A stretch of 64,000 nucleotides of DNA. It comes from Arthrobacter_H sp030452125 (GTDB lineage: Bacteria; Actinomycetota; Actinomycetes; Actinomycetales; Micrococcaceae). Shown piece after piece: positions 15,422 to 24,246 of the stretch; within the stretch, counting starts at the first letter, position 1, and the number at the start of each line of letters is the position of its first letter. A program made the translations under genes and the position numbers. The stretch lies in assembly GCA_052379645.1 (NCBI GenBank), contig JBQSYU010000001.1, one strand, 5' to 3'. The notes below the pieces were generated by a model that made no database searches, was not told the DNA's origin, and saw only the letters and a program-made list of their open reading frames with translations.

Positions 15422-16267
15422 TCAGGCGTTCCAGAGTCCGTAGGAGTCGGCCAGATCCGCGATCTTCTGGGCGCGGGCCAGACGCGGCAGGTAGGAGCCG
15501 TCGCCGACCGAGGCGCCGGCGGCGTGGGCCTCGAGCAGCTCGTGGGCCCAGGAAAGCTCGTCGGTGCTCGGGGAGAGGTCCTCGTTGATGTCATCGACCT
15601 GTGAGGCCGAGAGGCTCAGCTTGCCGGTCATCCCCATCGTGGCGGTGGTCCGGCAGCTGGCGTGTACGGCCTCGGAGCCGGCCCCGGCGGCCGCCGGACC
15701 GTCGATGGCCCCGGGCAGCTGGCCGACGCGGGAGGCCACCACCAGCTTGCCGCGGGCATAGGCCAGGGCCAGCGGGTCGTCGGAGACGCCGGTGTCCTTG
15801 CGGAAGTCGTTGACGCCGAAGGCCAGCCGGAACGTGCCGGGGGCCGAGGCGATCGGGGTGGCGTTTTCGATGCCGACCGCCGATTCGATCAGGGCCAGGA
15901 CCGGGGTGCCGGCCTGCAGGCGCATCGCCGTCAGGGTCACCTGTTCGGGCTTTTCGGTCATCGCCAACATGACCCCGCGCAGCCCCTTGGCCTTGGACAA
16001 CGCCGCCAGGTCCTCGGCCCAGAACTCGGTTTCGATCCCGTTGACCCGCACCCAGGCGGTCATCCCGGTGCTCAGCGCCTCGACCACGGCATCGCGGGCC
16101 TCGGCCTTCTGGTCATCGGGCACGGAGGCTTCCATGTCGAAGATGACGGAGTCCGCTTCGGAGGACAACGCCGGGGCAAACGATTCGGGGTTCGCGGCAT
16201 TGACCAGCAACCACGAGCGGGAAAGTTTGGCAGGCAGGGACGCGGCGCGGCGGTTACGAAGGGACAT
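15422..16267 (-). CDS. CitE-like HpcH/HpaI aldolase/citrate lyase family protein
   Basis: 281-residue cytoplasmic lyase of the CitE superfamily. SVIFDMEASVPDDQKAEAR carries the conserved Asp-x-Glu metal region; an ALIESAVGI motif supplies the second Glu and FGVNDF the Asp. Stand-alone CitE proteins without citF/citD, as here, usually act on malyl-CoA, citramalyl-CoA or similar acyl-CoA rather than citrate lyase complexes. Substrate not decided by sequence. The ATG at 16267 follows TAGTGT by 6 bases without a ribosome binding site, so it is probably leaderless. It is convergent with copC, and no partner gene lies on either side. Confidence 0.85.
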   Translation of the reverse strand: MSLRNRRAASLPAKLSRSWLLVNAANPESFAPALSSEADSVIFDMEASVPDDQKAEARDAVVEALSTGMTAWVRVNGIETEFWAEDLAALSKAKGLRGVMLAMTEKPEQVTLTAMRLQAGTPVLALIESAVGIENATPIASAPGTFRLAFGVNDFRKDTGVSDDPLALAYARGKLVVASRVGQLPGAIDGPAAAGAGSEAVHASCRTTATMGMTGKLSLSASQVDDINEDLSPSTDELSWAHELLEAHAAGASVGDGSYLPRLARAQKIADLADSYGLWNA

Positions 16268-16416
16268 ACCTACACACTACCGAGTTGGCGCCCCCGCCTT
16301 CCACCGGACGGGGCGGGCATCACACCCGGCCCGGGAGGTTGTGCCTCCCGGTGCCTCATGCTTGACTTTCAGTGCCCACGAAAACCCACGTCAACCACTA
16401 GTCAGCGGAGGCTTCC

Positions 16417-17514
16417 ATGCCAGGTCATCGCCACGCCACCCCGGAGAACGGCACTGCTGCCGATACCTCCGCGAAGGGCCGCAACGCCCCCTCGCCCGAC
16501 GACGATCGCAAGCCCTCGGCCCCGACCGACCTACGCGGCCCCTCCTGGAAATACGTGTTGAAAAGGTCCATGCACGAGTTCACCCGGAACAAGTGCACCG
16601 ATATGGCGGCGGGCCTGACCTACCACGCGGTGCTTTCGGTCTTCCCGGCCCTGCTGGCGATGGTCTCCCTGCTGGGCGTCGTCGGCCAGGCCGAATCCAC
16701 CACCAAGGCGCTGATCGGTTTCCTCGAACAGTTCGCCAGCGAGGGGGTCGTCGATACGTTGCGTCAGCCCATCGAACAGCTGGCCAACACCCCGTCGGCC
16801 GGGTTGGCCCTCATCGTCGGCATCCTCGGCGCCCTGTGGTCGGCCTCGGGCTACACCGGGGCCTTCGGACGGTCGATGAACAAGATCTACGACGTGGCCG
16901 AGGGCCGCTCCTTCTTCAAACTCAAGCCGGTGCTGCTGCTGGTGACCCTGGTGATGCTGTTGGTCGCCGTCGTCGTGGTGGTCCTGCTGATCGTCTCGGG
17001 CCCCATCGCCAAGACCCTCGGCGACCTGATCGGTTTCGGCGACACCGCCGTCATGGTCTGGGGCATCGCCAAATGGCCGCTGGCCGTGCTGCTGGTCATC
17101 CTCGTGATCGCCATCCTCTACTACGGCACCCCGAACGTGAAGCAGCCCAAGTTCCGGTGGCTCAGCATCGGTTCGGTCATCGCGTTGGTGGTCCTGGCGG
17201 TGGCCACCGTCGGATTCTTCTTCTACGTCTCCAACTTCGGCAGCTACAACGCGACCTACGGGGCCATTGGCGGGGTCATCGTCCTGCTGCTGTGGATCTG
17301 GATCGCGAACCTGTCGTTGCTGCTGGGAGCCGTCTTCGACGCGGAGATGGAAAGGGCCCGCCAGCTCCAAGGTGGCATCAAGGCCGAACGGTCGGTGCAG
17401 TTGCCCCCACGCGACACCAAGGCCAGCGATAAGCAGGCCCTGGTCGAGGAACGTGACGTCCAGGCCGGCAGCTCTTTGCGGCACCAGTCGGTGCGCGAGC
17501 CCGAAGACAGCTAG
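16417..17514 (+). CDS. YihY/virulence factor BrkB family membrane protein
   Basis: 365-residue inner-membrane protein with a polar 45-residue N-terminus, the family opening DMAAGLTYHAVLSVFPALLA, six predicted membrane segments and a long hydrophilic C-terminal tail (from about residue 310). The start has GGAGG 5 bases upstream. YihY/BrkB proteins are widespread; Bordetella BrkB was linked to serum resistance, but the molecular function is not known and the old ribonuclease BN label is wrong. Its stop codon overlaps that of the convergent FAD oxidoreductase in the palindrome CTAG (17511-17514). Confidence 0.9.
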   Translation: MPGHRHATPENGTAADTSAKGRNAPSPDDDRKPSAPTDLRGPSWKYVLKRSMHEFTRNKCTDMAAGLTYHAVLSVFPALLAMVSLLGVVGQAESTTKALIGFLEQFASEGVVDTLRQPIEQLANTPSAGLALIVGILGALWSASGYTGAFGRSMNKIYDVAEGRSFFKLKPVLLLVTLVMLLVAVVVVVLLIVSGPIAKTLGDLIGFGDTAVMVWGIAKWPLAVLLVILVIAILYYGTPNVKQPKFRWLSIGSVIALVVLAVATVGFFFYVSNFGSYNATYGAIGGVIVLLLWIWIANLSLLLGAVFDAEMERARQLQGGIKAERSVQLPPRDTKASDKQALVEERDVQAGSSLRHQSVREPEDS

Positions 17515-18758
17515 CGGGCGAGCTTCTTGAGGTTGACGGCGGGGTCGGCCAATTGGGCGGGGTCCACGCGGATCCGCCGGTCGATGATCCGGCGGGCCGC
17601 CTTCACCGCCAGCCCGCCGTCGACCGCGGCACAGCCGAGCAGATAACCCTCGCCGTCAACCCGGAAGGCCATGACGGGCACGCCGTCGGCCTCGCGGATC
17701 ACGGTGGTCCCCGGGGCGGTCATCGACCCCACGCCCTCGACGTGGACCCCGTGGCGGTCGGACCAGAACCAGTCGGCCCGTGGGGCCGGGGCGTCGCCCC
17801 CGATGATGGCCGAGGCGGCCTGGTGTCCGGAGTTCATGGCGTTCTCCCAGTGCTCCGCCCGGCGTTTGAGCACGCCGCCGGTGGTGCGGGTCCGGGCGCA
17901 GTCCCCCACAGCGTAGACGCGTCGGTGGCTGGTGCGTTGCCTCTCATCCACGATGATCCCGCCGTCGACCTCCAGCCCGGCCGACTCGGCGAGCGCCGTG
18001 TTGGGGGTGATCCCGACCCCCACCAGGACGGCGTCGGCGGTGATCTGCTCCCCGCTGGCCAGCGCGATCCGGTGGTGTTCCCCGTCGCGGGTGATGGTTT
18101 CGGGGATGCCGGTCACCACGGTGATCCCCTTCTCGGTGTGCATGGCGTGCAGACGCCGGGCCAGTTCCGGGCCGACGGCCGGGACCAGGGGCGGATCCAT
18201 GGGGTCGATGAGGACGACGACGGCCCCGAGTTCACGGGCGGCGGACGCGGTTTCTGCCCCGATGAGTCCCGCCCCGATGATCGCCAACCGGGTGCCGGGC
18301 CGCAGCACCGTGCGCAGCCGGTCCGCGTCGGCCCGGTGGCGCAGCTCCAGCACGGTATCCAGGTCGCCGCCGGGGATCGAGAGCTTGCGGGCCGTCCCCC
18401 CGGTGGCCAGCACCAGCACGTCCGCGGCCAGGGCCGTACCGTCGGCCAGGACGGCTTCGCCGGCCCCCGGGCGCACGGTGGCCACGGTGCCGGTGAGGAT
18501 CTCGACCTCGTGCTCCCGGCACCACGCGGCGTCGGCGAGCAGCAGGCCGGCCTGATCGGTGTGCCCGAGCAGATAGGCCTTGCTCAAGGGGGGCCTGTCG
18601 TAGGGCAGCCCCTCGGGATCCACGATCCGCACCCCGCCGGTATGGCCCAGGCTGCGCAATTGGCGGGCCACGGAAAATCCTGCCAGCCCGGCACCGATGA
18701 TCAGGACCGAGGCTTCCGGCCCCGGTGCCGCCTGGTCGTGGCTGGCTACGGGGTTCAT
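17511..18758 (-). CDS. FAD-dependent pyridine nucleotide-disulfide oxidoreductase (ferredoxin reductase type)
   Basis: 415-residue flavoprotein. FAD-binding IIGAGLAGFSVARQL near residue 20, the NAD(P)-binding GXGXXG in AIIGAGLIGAE (about 155-165) and the second FAD motif VYAVGDCART near residue 290; a C-terminal reductase domain (about 325-405) is of the kind found in rubredoxin/putidaredoxin reductases (BenA/CamA type). It probably passes electrons from NAD(P)H to a small ferredoxin, but none is encoded nearby. The ATG at 18758 has AGAGGAA upstream and overlaps the stop of the upstream Gfo/Idh gene by four bases, so both proteins are coupled. Confidence 0.9.
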   Translation of the reverse strand: MNPVASHDQAAPGPEASVLIIGAGLAGFSVARQLRSLGHTGGVRIVDPEGLPYDRPPLSKAYLLGHTDQAGLLLADAAWCREHEVEILTGTVATVRPGAGEAVLADGTALAADVLVLATGGTARKLSIPGGDLDTVLELRHRADADRLRTVLRPGTRLAIIGAGLIGAETASAARELGAVVVLIDPMDPPLVPAVGPELARRLHAMHTEKGITVVTGIPETITRDGEHHRIALASGEQITADAVLVGVGITPNTALAESAGLEVDGGIIVDERQRTSHRRVYAVGDCARTRTTGGVLKRRAEHWENAMNSGHQAASAIIGGDAPAPRADWFWSDRHGVHVEGVGSMTAPGTTVIREADGVPVMAFRVDGEGYLLGCAAVDGGLAVKAARRIIDRRIRVDPAQLADPAVNLKKLAR

Positions 18759-19798
18759 GCCCGGTTCCTCTCGTGGATGTCTTCGATGATCTGCAAGGTG
18801 GCCACGGCATCCGCCGGGTCCACCGGAAGCGGGCCGTGGCCGTGGACCCCGGCGGCGAAGCTGCGATAGAACTTCGGATAGGCGCCCACGTCGGAGGGCA
18901 CCGTCTCCATGGCCCCCGGCACGCCGAGGCGGCCCCACTCGTTATCGGGCACCCGCCCATATCCGGCGTCGTCGGGTTCCATTCCGGCGTCGAGCGCCGC
19001 CTCCTGCCCGTCGGTTCCCCACGTTTCGAAGCCGGCCTCGGTCCCCAGGACCCGGAAGCGGGGTGCCGGGACCGCGAAGTGCAGCCCGACCGATAGATGC
19101 GAGTCCACCCCGCTGTGGTGCCGGATGACGATGGAGGCATCCTCATCGGCATCGGAACCGCCGGTGCTGAGGCGCCGGGTCAGCCCGTACACCGAGTCCG
19201 CCGGCCCGAACAGGACCAGTGCCTGGTCGATGACGTGGGTGCCCAGATCGAACAGGACTCCCCCGCCGCCGGCGATCCCCGCGCTGTCCTTCCAATCGCG
19301 CAACCCCGCGGGTTTCCACCGTTCGAACCGTGATTCGAAGGTGTGCACCTCGCCGAGCGCCCCGTCCCGGACCAGACGCGAGAGAGTCAGGAAGTCGGCG
19401 TCCCACCGACGGTTCTGGAACACCGAGAGTTTCACGGCGGCGGCCCGGGCCGCCTCGATGACTTCACGCCCCTCGGCAGCGGAAGTGGCGAAGGGCTTGT
19501 CGAGAACCACATGCAGGCCGTGGCCGATCGCTCTCAGGGCCAGGGCGGCATGGGTCGCTGGCGGGGTCCCGATGACCACCACATCGAAGTCGGCGGCCCG
19601 GGCGAAGAGGCTCTCGGCGTCCGGCATGATCAGCGTGTCGGGATGGGCCGCGGCGGCAGCAGCCGCGCGTTCGGGGTTGCCGGTGATGATCGCGTCGAGG
19701 GAATAGTCGGGGTCCGCGGCAATCAGGGGGGTATGGAAGACCCGGCCGGACAGCCCGTATCCCAGTACGGCAGTACGCAATTTCGGGCGCGGGATCAC
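18755..19798 (-). CDS. Gfo/Idh/MocA family oxidoreductase
   Basis: 347-residue NAD(P)-dependent dehydrogenase. The Rossmann motif AVLGYGLSGRVFH lies at the N-terminus, the conserved DKPFATS (Lys of the EKP-like motif) near residue 100, and GGGGVLFDLGTHVIDQAL holds the catalytic His region. Members oxidise sugars, inositols or related polyols. The start is the GTG at 19798, with GAAGGAG 5 bases before it; an ATG further upstream is out of frame. The gene is coupled to the following FAD oxidoreductase. E. coli YdgJ is a similar uncharacterised member; substrate unknown. Confidence 0.88.
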   Translation of the reverse strand: MIPRPKLRTAVLGYGLSGRVFHTPLIAADPDYSLDAIITGNPERAAAAAAAHPDTLIMPDAESLFARAADFDVVVIGTPPATHAALALRAIGHGLHVVLDKPFATSAAEGREVIEAARAAAVKLSVFQNRRWDADFLTLSRLVRDGALGEVHTFESRFERWKPAGLRDWKDSAGIAGGGGVLFDLGTHVIDQALVLFGPADSVYGLTRRLSTGGSDADEDASIVIRHHSGVDSHLSVGLHFAVPAPRFRVLGTEAGFETWGTDGQEAALDAGMEPDDAGYGRVPDNEWGRLGVPGAMETVPSDVGAYPKFYRSFAAGVHGHGPLPVDPADAVATLQIIEDIHERNRA

Positions 19799-19977
19799 GT
19801 TGGCTCCTTCGGGACGGTCATACGCCAAACCCTACCAATCCGGGCGCCGGCGGCGCGGGCACGTAAACTGTCCCCAGGGTCCGGAACGCATCCACGCACC
19901 GGCCCACCCCCGGCAGTCCGGGCCCGGAAACAACCGGGGACGGACGGAACCGGCCCGCGTCGACGAAAGGTAGTGCC

Positions 19978-20406
19978 ATGGCCAAGGACCCGCAGGATCG
20001 CCCGAAGCCGGCGAAGACCCCCCGGGAGCCGGCACCCGGAACCCCCTCGGGTGGCGCACCCGCCGGAGGGACCCCCGAGCACCGCCCCGGAACCAGCGAC
20101 GGGGCCGGACGCCCCGAGGACCCGATGCGGGTGACCCGCAGCGGGGTCATGTGGACGGCAACCGTCCTGGCGTTGGTGTTCCTGGTGCTGCTGATCATCT
20201 TCATCGCGCAGAACACCAATACGGTGCAGCTGCGCTACTTCGGCTGGGAGGGGACGGTCCAACTCGGACTGGCGCTCTTCGTTGGAGCGGTCGGCGGCGG
20301 CATCATCGTCGCCATTGCCGGTGCCGCCCGCATCGTCCAATTGCGCAGCCACGCCCGCAAGGGAAGAGTCAAGCCGGGCAAGCCCGGGAAGAAATCCACG
20401 CAGTAG
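19978..20406 (+). CDS. LapA-domain (DUF1049) membrane protein
   Basis: 142-residue protein: a long proline/glycine-rich cytoplasmic N-terminus (about 1-50), then the LapA domain with two membrane segments (about 58-77 and 95-115) joined by the family loop QNTNTVQLRYFGW, and a basic tail. In E. coli LapA helps control LpxC turnover, but Gram-positives have no LpxC, so here the role is unknown. AAAGG stands 8 bases before the ATG. A strong terminator follows directly, so this is a single-gene transcript. Confidence 0.85.
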   Translation: MAKDPQDRPKPAKTPREPAPGTPSGGAPAGGTPEHRPGTSDGAGRPEDPMRVTRSGVMWTATVLALVFLVLLIIFIAQNTNTVQLRYFGWEGTVQLGLALFVGAVGGGIIVAIAGAARIVQLRSHARKGRVKPGKPGKKSTQ

Positions 20407-20420
20407 GTCCCCACAGACGA

Positions 20421-20460
20421 AGGGCCGCCCCGCATTCCGCGGGGCGGCCCTTGACTTTTT
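20421..20460 (+). terminator. Rho-independent terminator between convergent genes
   Basis: A 13-bp perfect stem (AGGGCCGCCCCGC and complement, loop ATTCC) is followed by TTGACTTTTT. It ends the LapA-domain gene and, being symmetrical, may also stop transcripts from the convergent choline oxidase gene that ends at 20477. Confidence 0.85.
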
Positions 20461-20476
20461 CCCTGCCGGCGACCGG

Positions 20477-22069
20477 TCAGCCCTTGCGGGCCTGCTTGAT
20501 CAGTTCGGCGCACCGCTCACCGATCATCATGGTGGTGATGTTCGGGTTCACGGTGACCTGCTCGGGCATCACCGAGGCGTCGGCCACGCGCAGCCCCGTG
20601 ACCCCCTTGACCCGCAGTTCGGGGTCCAGCGGCGACAGATCGTCGTCGATGGGCCCCATGCGCACGGTGCCGACCGGATGGTAGACGGTGTTGTGCGTGC
20701 GCCGGATGTAGTCGGCGATCTCCTCGTCCGACTGGGTCTCCGTCCCCGGGTAGAGTTCGCGCCCGGCCCATTCGGCCATGGCCGGCTGGGAGACGATCTC
20801 GCGAGCCTTGCGGATGCCGGCGATCATCACGCGCATGTCATGGCCTTCGGGGTCGGTGAAGTAGCGCGGGTCGACCTTGGGCTTATCGCGGAAGTCGCCG
20901 CTGCGCAGGCGCACGGTACCGCGTGACTTCGCGTGGGTGACGTTCGGGGTCAGGCAGAAGCCGTTCTCCGTGGTCGGGTAGCCCTGACGCAGGGTGTGCA
21001 TGTCGAAGGGCACCGAACCGTAGTGCATCATCAGGTCGGGACGATCCAGGCCCTCGGTGGTCTGCGTGAAGATCCCGATCTCCCACCACTGGGTCGATTC
21101 GGACACCATCGGCTGCTTCGCTTCCCACTGGATGACCCCCTCGGGGTGGTCCTGCAGGTGTTCGCCCACCCCGGGGGAATCCACGCGGACCTCGACCCGG
21201 TTCTCCTTCAGCTGTGCTGCCGGGCCGATCCCCGAGAGCATCAACAGCTTCGGCGAGTCGATGGCCCCGGTGGAAACGATGACCTCCTCGCGGGCGGTGA
21301 GGTGATGGGTCTTGCCGAATCCGTTGTCCACGACCGCGACGCCGGTGCACCTGTTGGCCTCGTCGAAGGTCAGGACCTTGGCTCGCAGCCCGGTGAGCAG
21401 ATGGAAGTTCTTCCGGTCGGCAATCGGGTGGATGTAGGACACCGAGCTGGAGGAGCGGGTGCCGTCGGCCTTGCGGTTGATCTGGAAGAAGTTCGCCCCG
21501 TTGGTGACGGTGGCGTTGTCGTTGAACTTCGCCCGCGGGATCCCGGCCTGTTCGGCGGCGTCGAGCACCGCCACGCCGCTGGGATCCGCCGGGGGGACGT
21601 TCATCAGGTGCACGGGCCCGGAGTCTCCGTGGTGCGGGGCCCCGGGCCCCGCGTCTTCGTTGGTCTCCAACTGCTTATACAGCCGGAAGGCGGTCTCGGC
21701 GTTCCAACCGGTGGCCCCGTATTTCGACTCCCATTCGTCCAGGTCCTCGCGCGGGGCCCAGAAGGCGATGCAGGAGTTGTGGCTGGAGCAGCCGCCCATC
21801 ACCTTGGCGCGGGCGTGGCGCATGAACGAGTTGCCGTTCTCCTGCTCCTCGATCGGGTAGTCCCAGTCGTAGCCGGATTCGAGTAGTTCCATCCAGCGGT
21901 CCAGCTGCAGGATCTCATCGATTCCCCGGTCATCGGGACCGGCCTCGACCAGGGCCACCTCGAGTGAGGGATCCTCGCTCAGGCGGGCGGCGACGGCGGC
22001 ACCGGCGGACCCGCCGCCGACGACGATGTAGTCGAAGGCCGAACCGTCCAACGTCTCGAAATCAGTCAT
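20477..22069 (-). CDS. codA: Choline oxidase
   Basis: 530-residue flavoenzyme of the GMC family that oxidises choline to glycine betaine in two steps using O2, giving H2O2; cytoplasmic. The N-terminal GGGSAGAAVAARL binds FAD; GGCSSHNSC places His97 where Arthrobacter globiformis CodA carries covalently bound FAD (His99), with Ser99 beside it. His464 (VYHPVGT) and Asn508 (VNPN) match the catalytic His466 and Asn510. The sequence follows A. globiformis choline oxidase closely through most of its length, as far as I recall it, so oxidase rather than a membrane-bound BetA dehydrogenase is preferred. AAGGAG precedes the ATG by 10 bases. It is second in an operon after betaine aldehyde dehydrogenase. 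No betI or choline transporter gene is adjacent. Confidence 0.9.
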   Translation of the reverse strand: MTDFETLDGSAFDYIVVGGGSAGAAVAARLSEDPSLEVALVEAGPDDRGIDEILQLDRWMELLESGYDWDYPIEEQENGNSFMRHARAKVMGGCSSHNSCIAFWAPREDLDEWESKYGATGWNAETAFRLYKQLETNEDAGPGAPHHGDSGPVHLMNVPPADPSGVAVLDAAEQAGIPRAKFNDNATVTNGANFFQINRKADGTRSSSSVSYIHPIADRKNFHLLTGLRAKVLTFDEANRCTGVAVVDNGFGKTHHLTAREEVIVSTGAIDSPKLLMLSGIGPAAQLKENRVEVRVDSPGVGEHLQDHPEGVIQWEAKQPMVSESTQWWEIGIFTQTTEGLDRPDLMMHYGSVPFDMHTLRQGYPTTENGFCLTPNVTHAKSRGTVRLRSGDFRDKPKVDPRYFTDPEGHDMRVMIAGIRKAREIVSQPAMAEWAGRELYPGTETQSDEEIADYIRRTHNTVYHPVGTVRMGPIDDDLSPLDPELRVKGVTGLRVADASVMPEQVTVNPNITTMMIGERCAELIKQARKG

Positions 22070-22105
22070 TTTAAGTACTCTCCTTGGCTCAGGCTCGGAA
22101 ACGGG

Positions 22106-23623
22106 CTAGGCGCGGTCGGCGAACCAGCCGGTGACTTGCGGGGCCGTGTTCTGGTAGATGTGCTTGGCTTCCTGGTACTCGCCCAGCCCGGTCGGGCCGA
22201 GCTCGCGACCGACGCCCGACTGGCCCATGCCGCCCCATTCGGCCTGCGGCAGGTAGGGGTGGAAGTCGTTGATCCAGATGGTGCCGTGACGCAGGCGTCC
22301 GGCGACCCGCTGGGCCCGTCCGGCATCCTGGGTCCAGACGGCGCCGGCCAGGCCGTAGACGGTGTCATTGGCGGTGGCAACGGCTTCGTCCTCGGTGGAG
22401 AACGTCTCGACGGTGACCGTGGGACCGAAGGCCTCGTCCGTGACGACGGACATGCCCCGGCTGACCTGGTCCAGGATGGTCGGCAGGTAGTAGTGCCCGG
22501 CCCCCAGCCCGGTTCCGTCCTCCTCGGTGGCGGCCCGACCGCCGGTGCGCAGACGGGCGCCTTCGGCGACGCCCCTCTTCACGTAGGCGTCCACCTTCTG
22601 AAGGTGGGCGGCGGAGATCAGCGGGCCGGTTTCGGCCTCGTCGTCGTAGGGGCCGCCGATGCGGATGTCCTCGGCCCGGCGGACCAGTTCATCCACGAAG
22701 GCTTCGGCGATGGACTCGTGGACGAGCAGCCGGGCCCCGGCTGAGCAGACCTGGCCGGAATGCACGAAGGCACCGTTGAGGGCGTTGTCCACGGCGGCGT
22801 CGAAGTCGGCGTCGGCGAAGACGACGTTGGGGTTTTTGCCTCCCAGTTCCAGCGCGACCTTCTTCACGGTTCCTGCAGCGCCTGCGGCGATCACCCGACC
22901 AGTGACCAGACCGCCGGTGAAGGAGACCATGTCGATGTCGGGGTGGCTCGACAGCGGGGCCCCCGCGGTGGCCCCGGCACCGGTGACCAGGTTCGCGACG
23001 CCGTCGGGCAGCCCGAGTTCGGCGAAGAGGTCCATGATCAGGATGGAAGTAGACGGCGTCAGCTCGGCGGGCTTGAGCACGAATGAACACCCCGCGGCAA
23101 TGGCCGGGGCCATCTTCCAGGCGGCCTGCAGCAGCGGGTAGTTCCAGGGGGTGATCATCCCGCACACACCGACCGGTTCGTAGGCGATGCGGGAGACGAC
23201 CGTGTTGTCCCCGGCATCGACGACGCGTCCGGCATCCTGACCGGACAACCGGCCGAAGTACTCGAAGCAGTTGGTGATGTCGTCCATGTCGATCCGCGAT
23301 TCGAGGATGCGCTTGCCGGTGTCACCGGTCTCGGCGCGGGCGAACTCCTCCTTGCGTTCACGCAACCGCTCGGCGACCTTGAGCAGGAAGGCCCCGCGTT
23401 CGGGAGCCGGAACCGAGGACCAGACCCCGGAGTCGAAGGCCGCCCGGGCCGCGGCGATCGCCCGCTCGGTATCGGCTGCTGCCGCCTCGGAGGCCGTGGC
23501 GACATGCGTGCCATCGGCCGGGCAGATGATCTCGCGGGTTTCACCGGAGGCTGCCGCCTCCCATTGCCCGCCGATGAACAGTGTGTGCTGGTTGGGGTAC
23601 GGGGTCTGCGGCGTAGCGGTCAT
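22106..23623 (-). CDS. betB: Betaine aldehyde dehydrogenase
   Basis: 505-residue NAD(P)-dependent aldehyde dehydrogenase. Catalytic Cys293 in HSGQVCSAGARLL, general base Glu259 in LELGGKNP, and the cofactor loop TPWNYP with LKPAE (residues about 184-188) are all present. With choline oxidase immediately downstream (36 bases) the substrate is almost surely betaine aldehyde, giving glycine betaine as osmoprotectant. Start: ATG at 23623 preceded by AAGGAG. Because choline oxidase can itself convert the aldehyde, this enzyme may mainly keep the toxic intermediate low. Confidence 0.9.
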   Translation of the reverse strand: MTATPQTPYPNQHTLFIGGQWEAAASGETREIICPADGTHVATASEAAAADTERAIAAARAAFDSGVWSSVPAPERGAFLLKVAERLRERKEEFARAETGDTGKRILESRIDMDDITNCFEYFGRLSGQDAGRVVDAGDNTVVSRIAYEPVGVCGMITPWNYPLLQAAWKMAPAIAAGCSFVLKPAELTPSTSILIMDLFAELGLPDGVANLVTGAGATAGAPLSSHPDIDMVSFTGGLVTGRVIAAGAAGTVKKVALELGGKNPNVVFADADFDAAVDNALNGAFVHSGQVCSAGARLLVHESIAEAFVDELVRRAEDIRIGGPYDDEAETGPLISAAHLQKVDAYVKRGVAEGARLRTGGRAATEEDGTGLGAGHYYLPTILDQVSRGMSVVTDEAFGPTVTVETFSTEDEAVATANDTVYGLAGAVWTQDAGRAQRVAGRLRHGTIWINDFHPYLPQAEWGGMGQSGVGRELGPTGLGEYQEAKHIYQNTAPQVTGWFADRA

Positions 23624-23931
23624 GCCTGCTCCTTCGGGTTGCGGGGTGCTTCGTCTTCGGGGCCGATGGCGGCGCCGAAGCAGGCGAACTGGTGGGTCAG
23701 CGTCCGGTCGGGTCCCGGGGGCCGTCACCGGCGGGTGGCCAGGCATTCGGTGACCGGGCGGATCCGGCCGTTTTGCTCGAAGTCATATTCAGCACAGTAA
23801 CAAGAAGGAGGGCCGACGTAGAGTGCCCGCGCATGTTAGCACGGGGTATCGGTGAGCAAACGCACACCGGAACCGGCCGGTCGCCGCCGGCTCCCCTTGG
23901 CCCTTCCCCCGGCATGACGCAGGATGGGGGC
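23624..23931. other. Divergent intergenic region betB / DUF503 gene
   Basis: About 308 bases without a gene. The part nearest betB is GC-rich; around 23780-23845 the sequence becomes more AT-rich (for example AAGTCATATTCAGCACAG), which is where a betB promoter would be expected, but I find no convincing -35/-10 pair or palindrome resembling a BetI operator. No RNA gene is recognisable. Confidence 0.5.
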
Positions 23932-24228
23932 ATGTGGTTCGGTTGGGTTGAGTTCGATGTGCTGCTCGGCGATGTGCACTCGCTGAAGGCCAAACGCGCC
24001 GTCGTCCGCCCCCTCGTGGCCGAACTGCGGCGACGCTTCGAGGTGTCCGTCGCCGAAACCAGCCACCAGGACCTCCACCGGCGGGCCGGCATCGCCGCCG
24101 GTGTCGTGGCCGCGGATGCCGGCCACGCCATCGAGGTGCTCGACGGCGTCGAACGCCTGGTCGCGGGCCGGCCCGAGATCGACCTTCTCAGCGCCCGGCG
24201 CCGGCTCCACTCCTCCGAGGACGAGTAG
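23932..24228 (+). CDS. DUF503 family protein
   Basis: 98-residue protein matching DUF503: it opens WFGWVEFDVLLGDVHSLKAKR, with conserved RFEVSVAETSHQDLHRRA in the middle. The family is small and usually encoded near rbfA and infB in Gram-positives (YlxP), suggesting a link to ribosome assembly; here it stands alone. Start taken as the ATG at 23932, directly before the conserved domain; another ATG 6 codons upstream is possible. No clear ribosome binding site, so a leaderless message is likely. Confidence 0.85.
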   Translation: MWFGWVEFDVLLGDVHSLKAKRAVVRPLVAELRRRFEVSVAETSHQDLHRRAGIAAGVVAADAGHAIEVLDGVERLVAGRPEIDLLSARRRLHSSEDE

Positions 24229-24246
24229 GGTCCTCCCCGGTCCGGC

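Noticed and set aside
19320..19345. tRNA-like GTTCGAA sequence
   Set aside because: It lies within the Gfo/Idh coding sequence, and the flanking bases do not form acceptor or anticodon stems. No tRNA gene was found in the window.
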